Translations under genes and position numbers: made by a program | The notes under the pieces: generated by a model | Seen by the model: only the letters and a program-made list of their open reading frames with translations | Told to the model about the DNA's origin: nothing | Databases searched by the model: none | Assembly: GCA_937894665.1 (NCBI GenBank) | Contig: CALAWF010000242.1 | Location: 1-8,600 of the forward strand | Source of the DNA: an uncultured bacterium | GTDB lineage: Bacteria > Cyanobacteriota > Vampirovibrionia > Gastranaerophilales > Gastranaerophilaceae | DNA: 8,600 bases | Direction: 5' to 3' | Shown here: positions 5,022 to 8,600 of the stretch, piece by piece | How positions within the stretch are numbered: position 1 is the first letter of the stretch | Layout: the number at the start of each line of letters is the position of its first letter

Positions 5022-6935
5022 TTACGGCATATTACGTTCTATTCCATCAACTAAATCGTCATAACTCATTGGTTGGATTACAGTGCCAAATTCTGCAAAT
5101 TCTTCCATCCCAGTTATGTCAAAATCCATTGCATAAGAAGATTTGTTTTCTTCCCCAAGTCTTGTCGAATGAGTTCCTCGAAATCGTTTATGATTTTGAC
5201 AATAACTCCAAAAAGCATTCTCATCTATACGCTTTTTCTTGTCATTGTTGTAATACTTATTTATTGCTGTTATAATCACATTCTTTTTAAATCGGATACG
5301 TTTTTCTTCTCTGTTTCCAATTTTTTCTGTAGCAATTTTGAAATGATTACCATTTTCTAAAATGCCTAATTCAAATAAAGTTGAGATTTCAACAAGCACT
5401 CTATCTACAACATTTTTAATTTCTTCATATTTTTGCACTTGTTTTTGAGCAAATTCTACTACTTTGTCTTGTAAAGATGAGACTTGAATATTTGCAATTT
5501 CTAACAACAAAATTGCTCCAGTATAAGCATAAGAAATATTACTGATAACTCTATTTTGTGTATCTTTAACATTTTCTTTTAGAAAATCAAAATTTTCCTC
5601 ATAAAGCCTAATGACATCTTCCTTGGAAAATTTTAGAAATTCGGGTAAGATTAAGGACAATTCTTTCACTTTGTTGGTATTCCCATTCGTTTCGTGATAT
5701 TTGAATTTATCCGCCTTAAATACCTTTCCAAATATCTCAATAATATTCATTCGATTTACAACTTCTTTCAATTCAGGAAGTGATTCATTCGTTGAATAAG
5801 CTAAGGGGCTACATATCATTGTATAAGCAACTTCTTTGCCATAGCCTTGCATTTTCGTACGAGCAATCGCATTATATGCAGATTTTGCTAATGATGTAAA
5901 ATTGCTGGATGTTAGGGTTTCTCCTTTTACATCATCAATACAAACATTTAGGCCATTGTATTTAGAGCAAAAATACTCATTGCTTTTTGCAGTTGAACCA
6001 CCAGAGGTTAAAGCCTCTTTTGACAAACCAAAAATTGATAACCCAACAGTAACTAAGGTTGATTTTCCAGTTCCAGTTTCTCCATATAATATTAATGTTG
6101 GTGCTCCGTATCTTTTTGTAAATTCTTCAAAATAGATTGCCATAACCATGTGGCCTAATGTTAAAAGCGGGAGAACTATATTCTCACTCCAACAATCTAG
6201 GATATTTGTCATTAGTTCATTTGCTATTTGAGTTCCAGTTTTTACACTTTTGGCAAGTTTAGGTAAATAATGATTTGCTGTTGCTAGTTTTAGATACTCT
6301 CGTGTTCCAATCTTTATGAATCCATCTTCATCCGCCCAAAGAATTTCTTTAGGAGTTACAAGAGCATTTTCATATAACATGTTGCCTTGAGGAGTAACTC
6401 CCGCATTAGTATATATTGTTGCAGTTGAAGAGATTTTTGGTGAAATGAATTCTTCTACAAAAGTTTTAAATTCTGCTTCTGCCATGCAAACAGAAAAACC
6501 TGTGTATCTGCTATTCAACATTGATTGAAATTGTTTAACATCTGATTTTGAATTGTTGGAAATTTCGACATTCTTTTCAATTCGACCTTTATCATTTAGC
6601 AATGATACTATATAAAATCGTACAGGTTCTTGATTGGTTTTATCATTGTGCTTCAATGTGCATTCTTTTACATCCATTACAACAAAATTTGCTAACAATT
6701 TAATTTTTAGAGATTTCTTTGCTTTTGTTATAAGGAATGTGCGGTTCCAAGATTGAAATAAGAACCTATTTTGAGTAGGTAAATTTACCTCTTCAGCCTT
6801 ATAAGGAATTGTAATTGTTGATATGAACGGACAATTTTTTAATTCAAACTGTTTTTGCTCAAATAAATCAATTATTGACTTTTTACCTTTATCAAGAGGT
6901 GTACGCTCTGTTGTTTTTAAGTTGTTATTAGTCAT
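5022..6935 (-). CDS. P-loop replicative helicase of a mobile element (DUF927/D5-like ATPase)
   Basis: From the ATG at 6935 the protein has 637 residues. It carries a helicase-type ATPase core: Walker A GETGTGKST (285-293), Walker B LNVCIDDV (329-336, acidic pair 334-335), a sensor-like TMICSPLAYSTNES (372-385) and a candidate arginine finger in VVNRMNII (Arg395). The core resembles the DUF927/D5-like ATPases paired with Prim-Pol primases in phages, satellites and plasmids, where they unwind the origin. The N-terminal 280 residues are not recognised; the C-terminus looks like a small helical or winged-helix domain. The frame stays open 53 codons further upstream (to 7094), but that is inside the primase gene. 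ATG 6935 has an SD-like GAGAGG and overlaps the primase stop (ATGACTAA), so I choose it; this implies translational coupling. Confidence 0.8.
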   Translation of the reverse strand: MTNNNLKTTERTPLDKGKKSIIDLFEQKQFELKNCPFISTITIPYKAEEVNLPTQNRFLFQSWNRTFLITKAKKSLKIKLLANFVVMDVKECTLKHNDKTNQEPVRFYIVSLLNDKGRIEKNVEISNNSKSDVKQFQSMLNSRYTGFSVCMAEAEFKTFVEEFISPKISSTATIYTNAGVTPQGNMLYENALVTPKEILWADEDGFIKIGTREYLKLATANHYLPKLAKSVKTGTQIANELMTNILDCWSENIVLPLLTLGHMVMAIYFEEFTKRYGAPTLILYGETGTGKSTLVTVGLSIFGLSKEALTSGGSTAKSNEYFCSKYNGLNVCIDDVKGETLTSSNFTSLAKSAYNAIARTKMQGYGKEVAYTMICSPLAYSTNESLPELKEVVNRMNIIEIFGKVFKADKFKYHETNGNTNKVKELSLILPEFLKFSKEDVIRLYEENFDFLKENVKDTQNRVISNISYAYTGAILLLEIANIQVSSLQDKVVEFAQKQVQKYEEIKNVVDRVLVEISTLFELGILENGNHFKIATEKIGNREEKRIRFKKNVIITAINKYYNNDKKKRIDENAFWSYCQNHKRFRGTHSTRLGEENKSSYAMDFDITGMEEFAEFGTVIQPMSYDDLVDGIERNMP

Positions 6936-7803
6936 TTTTAACCTCTCTTTCTGCTGAAATACAATCTTTGCATATTTCTGAATATTCTGTCGAAATATAC
7001 TTACAACTTTGTGGAAAGCCAAAAGAGCGTGCATTCTCAATTTTCTTTTGAGTTTCGGCAAAAGAATATGTCGGATAAGGTTCTGACAATTCATGAATCA
7101 ACTCATCAGAGTTTTCAATATGAGCCAAAATATTTATCATAGTAAACCATTCAGGTTCACTCAAACAATCCGCATTTTCTTGACAATATTTTAAAAATGA
7201 ACAGTTGTTGAACATTTTTTCAATGTCAATATTTGTGTATACTTTATGTTTTGTTGAAAATGTTTTAGTTTGAGGTGTAATTTGATTTGTAGGACATCCT
7301 TTGTTTATATAATCTAACCACTTTTGAGGTAGTTCTGCGATTATAAATTTTCCATTTTCATCAATTCCATCAATAATTTCATATTTCTTGCCATTTATGA
7401 TTGACGGTGCAATCATGATATATCCACGATATTTTACATCACAGCATTTACCAATTTTTCCTCTTGGGTTAGTAATCCCTTTTGAAGAGTAAATTAAGTG
7501 CCTGCCGTTACCACTTGCTGTTGATTGAGTTAAAGTTTTAGGTAATTTTGTACCTAATTCTTCTTCTAAGTTCTGCAAATCTTCCATTGCGGTAGAATTT
7601 TCATCATGATAATCGATGTCAATAACAACAATTTTTGATTTTTCACATGCTACAGCAGCATTGTAACCCATTTGTAGCATTTTTCTTACATCTTGCCCAC
7701 ATAAAGCATCTTTGAAACCGTTTTGAGTTGCAGGAATTTTGGTATTCCCCTTACAAGGGAATACTGCAAAATCCTGCCAATTTTTTAATATATTTTCTTG
7801 CAT
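6928..7803 (-). CDS. Prim-Pol (archaeo-eukaryotic type) primase with C-terminal Cys domain
   Basis: The 291-residue protein should synthesise primers for replication of the element. The N-terminal half is a bifunctional primase/polymerase (AEP superfamily) domain: metal-binding IDID (61-64, Asp62 and Asp64), the nucleotide-binding SGNGRHLIY (97-105, His102) and the third acidic motif DVKYRGYIMIAPS (122-134, Asp122). The C-terminal part, from CSFLKYCQENADCLSEPEW (201-219) through EPYPTYSFAETQKKI to CKYI and CKDC (267-281), matches the primase C-terminal region often found before D5-like helicases; its cysteines (201, 207, 213, 267, 278, 281) may bind zinc. Related proteins often have the helicase fused on; here it is a separate, overlapping gene. 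The ATG follows AAAGGT (complement of 7811-7816); there is no in-frame start upstream before a stop. A 230-nt structured leader precedes it. Confidence 0.88.
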   Translation of the reverse strand: MQENILKNWQDFAVFPCKGNTKIPATQNGFKDALCGQDVRKMLQMGYNAAVACEKSKIVVIDIDYHDENSTAMEDLQNLEEELGTKLPKTLTQSTASGNGRHLIYSSKGITNPRGKIGKCCDVKYRGYIMIAPSIINGKKYEIIDGIDENGKFIIAELPQKWLDYINKGCPTNQITPQTKTFSTKHKVYTNIDIEKMFNNCSFLKYCQENADCLSEPEWFTMINILAHIENSDELIHELSEPYPTYSFAETQKKIENARSFGFPQSCKYISTEYSEICKDCISAEREVKND

Positions 7804-7833
7804 AATTAGGACCTTTCTTGTTATTTTTCCAAG

Positions 7834-7869
7834 CCTCGCAGAGGGTGGTGTAGTCCACTCTCAACGAGG
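7834..7869 (-). promoter_or_regulatory. Bulged hairpin in the primase leader
   Basis: On the minus strand CCTCG (complement of 7865-7869) pairs with CGAGG (complement of 7834-7838). After a small internal loop, AGAGTGG pairs with CCA and CTCT around a two-base bulge, closing a six-base loop. It is GC-rich in a very AT-rich surrounding. Its 3' side ends about 17 nt before the primase SD. There is no U tract, so it is not a terminator in this direction. Confidence 0.55.
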
Positions 7870-7879
7870 TAAATATTTT
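7865..7879 (-). repeat. 15-nt box, copy 1 (AAAATATTTACCTCG), primase leader
   Basis: Read on the minus strand, AAAATATTTACCTCG matches the copy at 8520-8534 at 14 of 15 bases. It begins 6-9 nt after the long hairpin. Its last five bases form the 5' arm of the hairpin at 7834-7869, and its ACCT is also complementary to the AGGT of the primase SD. Confidence 0.55.
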
Positions 7880-7885
7880 ATTTTT

Positions 7886-7979
7886 TTAGCGAAAATTGAC
7901 CAAATATACTTGATAAACTCGAAAATTTTTATTATAATAATTTTGAAGAATTTTTTACGAGTCTTGGTCAATTTGCTAG
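7886..7979 (-). promoter_or_regulatory. Long imperfect hairpin in the primase leader
   Basis: The outer stem is AAATTGACCAA (7893-7903) with TTGGTCAATTT (7964-7974), 11 perfect pairs, extended past a two-base bulge by AGC/GCT (7888-7890/7975-7977) and one or two AT/GT pairs. An inner stem ACTCG/CGAGT (7917-7921/7958-7962) encloses an AT-rich top that can pair further. Whole length is about 94 nt. It is inside the transcribed leader of the primase operon. On the plus strand a T-rich stretch (7985-7994) begins 8 nt after the stem, too far for a standard terminator. Confidence 0.6.
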
Positions 7980-7987
7980 GGCTCTTT

Positions 7988-8005
7988 TTATTTTGGGTAG
8001 AACAT
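7988..8005 (-). CDS. Possible five-codon leader peptide (MFYPK) in the primase leader
   Basis: ATG at 8005 is preceded at nine bases by a strong SD (AAAGGAG, complement of 8015-8021) and is followed by only TTC TAC CCA AAA and TAA. It starts about 30 nt into the predicted transcript and ends 9 nt before the long hairpin. Such an SD without a real gene suggests a leader peptide, whose translation would affect folding of the hairpins. It could also be the remnant start of a decayed gene, or chance. Confidence 0.35.
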   Translation of the reverse strand: MFYPK

Positions 8006-8038
8006 ACTACTTCTCTCCTTTCTATAACTTGCTTTTAA

Positions 8039-8071
8039 GGTATTATATATACCTAAATTTTACTTGTACAA
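8039..8071 (-). promoter_or_regulatory. Promoter of the primase-helicase operon with a dyad over the -10
   Basis: On the minus strand TTGTAC (complement of 8066-8071) and a perfect TATAAT (complement of 8042-8047) are 18 bp apart; transcription would start near 8035. The -10 lies within GGTATTATATATACC (8039-8053), whose 5-bp arms GGTAT/ATACC are exact inverted repeats, a possible operator. The -35 lies in the last codons of the cysteine-rich gene, so the promoter can act apart from any upstream transcript. Confidence 0.6.
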
Positions 8072-8505
8072 CAGTTTCCACTCAGTTTGTTATCAATGTC
8101 TTTCCCACAACAAAGCAAACAGGTTGAACCCATTGGCATTTCTTTTGCTTTTGCCCAAATTTTGTCAATTTCTTCTGGGCAAGAACCATGATTGAACTCG
8201 CCAAAGTATAAGACGTAGGTTTCAAAGGCGGTAATGCCTAGTCCTAATGTCATAAATACGTTTGCAATACAAGTTAAAACAGTATTGTCAGTTGTGTTTG
8301 TTGCATTTTTAAGACATTGACATGACTTTGATAAATAGTAAGCACTCCAATCAAGTACAGTAGGATTATCGTTTCTAAATCCTATCATTGTACATGAGCT
8401 GTCAATGGCTTCTTTAGAACTGTCCATTGAAAATTTTTCTGCTAATCGCACAGGACAATCTAAAAGGCTTTGAGGAGTGCTTCTGTCTTTTTCTAAAATT
8501 CTCAT
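8053..8505 (-). CDS. Cysteine-rich protein of unknown function
   Basis: I do not recognise this 150-residue protein. It has 11 cysteines (17, 38, 62, 64, 79, 109, 129, 132, 133, 145, 146), including CQC, CLLCC and a CC pair six residues from the end. This suggests metal binding or a redox/disulfide-rich fold. There is no signal peptide. A mostly hydrophobic stretch at about 75-101 (VLTCIANVFMTLGLGITAF region) may be a buried or membrane helix. It is the first visible gene of the element's replication side and ends just before the primase promoter. A good SD (AAAGG, complement of 8515-8519) lies nine bases before the ATG, within a possible hairpin. The SD and normal codon use support a real gene; its role is unknown. 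Confidence 0.7.
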   Translation of the reverse strand: MRILEKDRSTPQSLLDCPVRLAEKFSMDSSKEAIDSSCTMIGFRNDNPTVLDWSAYYLSKSCQCLKNATNTTDNTVLTCIANVFMTLGLGITAFETYVLYFGEFNHGSCPEEIDKIWAKAKEMPMGSTCLLCCGKDIDNKLSGNCCTSKI

Positions 8506-8532
8506 AATAATTTTCCTTTCGAGGTAATTATT
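8506..8532 (-). promoter_or_regulatory. Hairpin that may hide the SD of the cysteine-rich gene
   Basis: On the minus strand AATAATT (complement of 8526-8532) pairs with AATTATT (complement of 8506-8512), and inside it CCT (8522-8524) pairs with the AGG (8515-8517) of the SD around a CGAA loop. The start codon follows directly. The stem is AT-rich and not very stable, so this is a candidate only. Confidence 0.4.
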
Positions 8533-8534
8533 TT
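8520..8534 (-). repeat. 15-nt box, copy 2 (AAAATAATTACCTCG), before the cysteine-rich gene
   Basis: This box differs at one base from the copy in the primase leader (7865-7879). Here too it comes about 10 nt after a hairpin (8545-8580), and its CCT is complementary to the adjacent SD. Confidence 0.55.
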
Positions 8535-8544
8535 CACTAGTCTT

Positions 8545-8580
8545 ACAACGATGAGTTATCGAAATCTTAGCTCATCTTGT
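8545..8580. promoter_or_regulatory. Hairpin upstream of the cysteine-rich gene
   Basis: ACAA(C)GATGAG (8545-8555) pairs with CTCATCTTGT (8571-8580), ten pairs with one bulged base and a 15-nt loop. On the minus strand it would be part of the leader of the cysteine-rich gene. On the plus strand it is followed by a short T run (8580-8584) and could be a terminator, but no plus-strand gene is seen. No clear minus-strand promoter is visible up to 8600. Confidence 0.45.
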
Positions 8581-8600
8581 TTTTACCTTAAAGCAAAACT

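Larger units (their letters stand above)
3500..8600. mobile_element. Integrated mobile element at tRNA-Asp (left/integrase end, incomplete)
   Basis: From the tRNA to the right edge, every gene is on the minus strand and belongs to an integration or replication module: tyrosine integrase next to the tRNA, excisionase-like protein, P-loop helicase, Prim-Pol primase and a cysteine-rich unknown. This is the left end of a prophage, phage satellite or integrative plasmid-like element. Autonomous primase-helicase genes next to int/xis are typical of satellites such as P4-like elements and PICIs, but there is no packaging, capsid or helper-related gene here to decide. The right end lies outside the window. 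Confidence 0.8.

Noticed and set aside
6777..6790. Perfect 14-bp palindrome AGGTAAATTTACCT within the helicase gene, sharing TTACCT with the leader box
   Set aside because: It is within a conserved-looking coding stretch, and a palindrome of this length is expected about once by chance in an AT-rich window of this size.
6920..6945. Programmed -1 frameshift joining primase and helicase
   Set aside because: The helicase lies in the +1 frame relative to the primase, and no slippery XXXYYYZ heptamer is present in the right phase.
6936..7094. A 53-residue N-terminal extension of the helicase
   Set aside because: It lies wholly inside the primase coding sequence in another frame, is very basic with no recognisable domain, and a better start exists at 6935.
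7739..8038. A 99-codon plus-strand open frame with hydrophobic stretches across the primase leader
   Set aside because: It begins inside the primase gene on the other strand, has no SD, and its hydrophobic residues follow from the AT-rich hairpin sequence.
7820..8052. CRISPR array or retron-type RNA in the primase leader
   Set aside because: There are no regularly spaced repeats with spacers and no reverse transcriptase or cas gene nearby.

Overview
This is a low-GC bacterial window of two parts: an ordinary chromosomal stretch on the left (about 1-3499) and the integrase end of a mobile element inserted at a tRNA-Asp gene (about 3500 to beyond 8600). The host cannot be named with confidence. 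The AT-rich sequence, a tRNA with encoded CCA, and a GH57 branching-enzyme-like protein resembling the cyanobacterial type would fit a gut Melainabacteria/Gastranaerophilales-like lineage, but this is a guess from family resemblance.

Left part. A family 2 glycosyltransferase (minus) and a small XRE/Cro-type repressor (plus) are divergent. The 165 bp between them holds two adjacent palindromes, one lying over the -10 box of a good promoter for the glycosyltransferase. A GH57 alpha-glucan enzyme (plus) follows, starting at the ATG at 1533 behind a strong Shine-Dalgarno (SD) sequence and ending in a clear intrinsic terminator. Then comes tRNA-Asp(GUC) with its own promoter and a terminator just downstream.

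Right part. All genes lie on the minus strand and read towards the tRNA: a cysteine-rich protein of unknown function, a Prim-Pol-type primase, a P-loop replicative helicase, a MerR/AlpA-like excisionase candidate and a tyrosine recombinase. This is the integration and replication module of a phage, phage satellite or integrative plasmid-like element. The primase and helicase overlap by 8 bp and the excisionase and integrase by 14 bp. No capsid, terminase or conjugation gene is visible, so the type of element is undecided. The far attachment site must lie beyond the right edge.

The least explained sequence is noncoding. The primase has a leader of about 230 nt with a good promoter (its -10 inside a dyad), an SD followed by a five-codon reading frame, a long hairpin of about 94 nt, a 15-nt box and a second hairpin. 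The same box (14 of 15 bases) recurs just before the cysteine-rich gene, again about 10 nt after a hairpin, and in both places it contains bases complementary to the gene's own SD. This suggests RNA-level control of the element's replication genes. A second structured stretch, two mutually exclusive 8-bp hairpins inside a 10-bp outer stem, separates the replication genes from the excisionase/integrase pair. Direct repeats between the tRNA and the integrase look like integrase arm-type sites.
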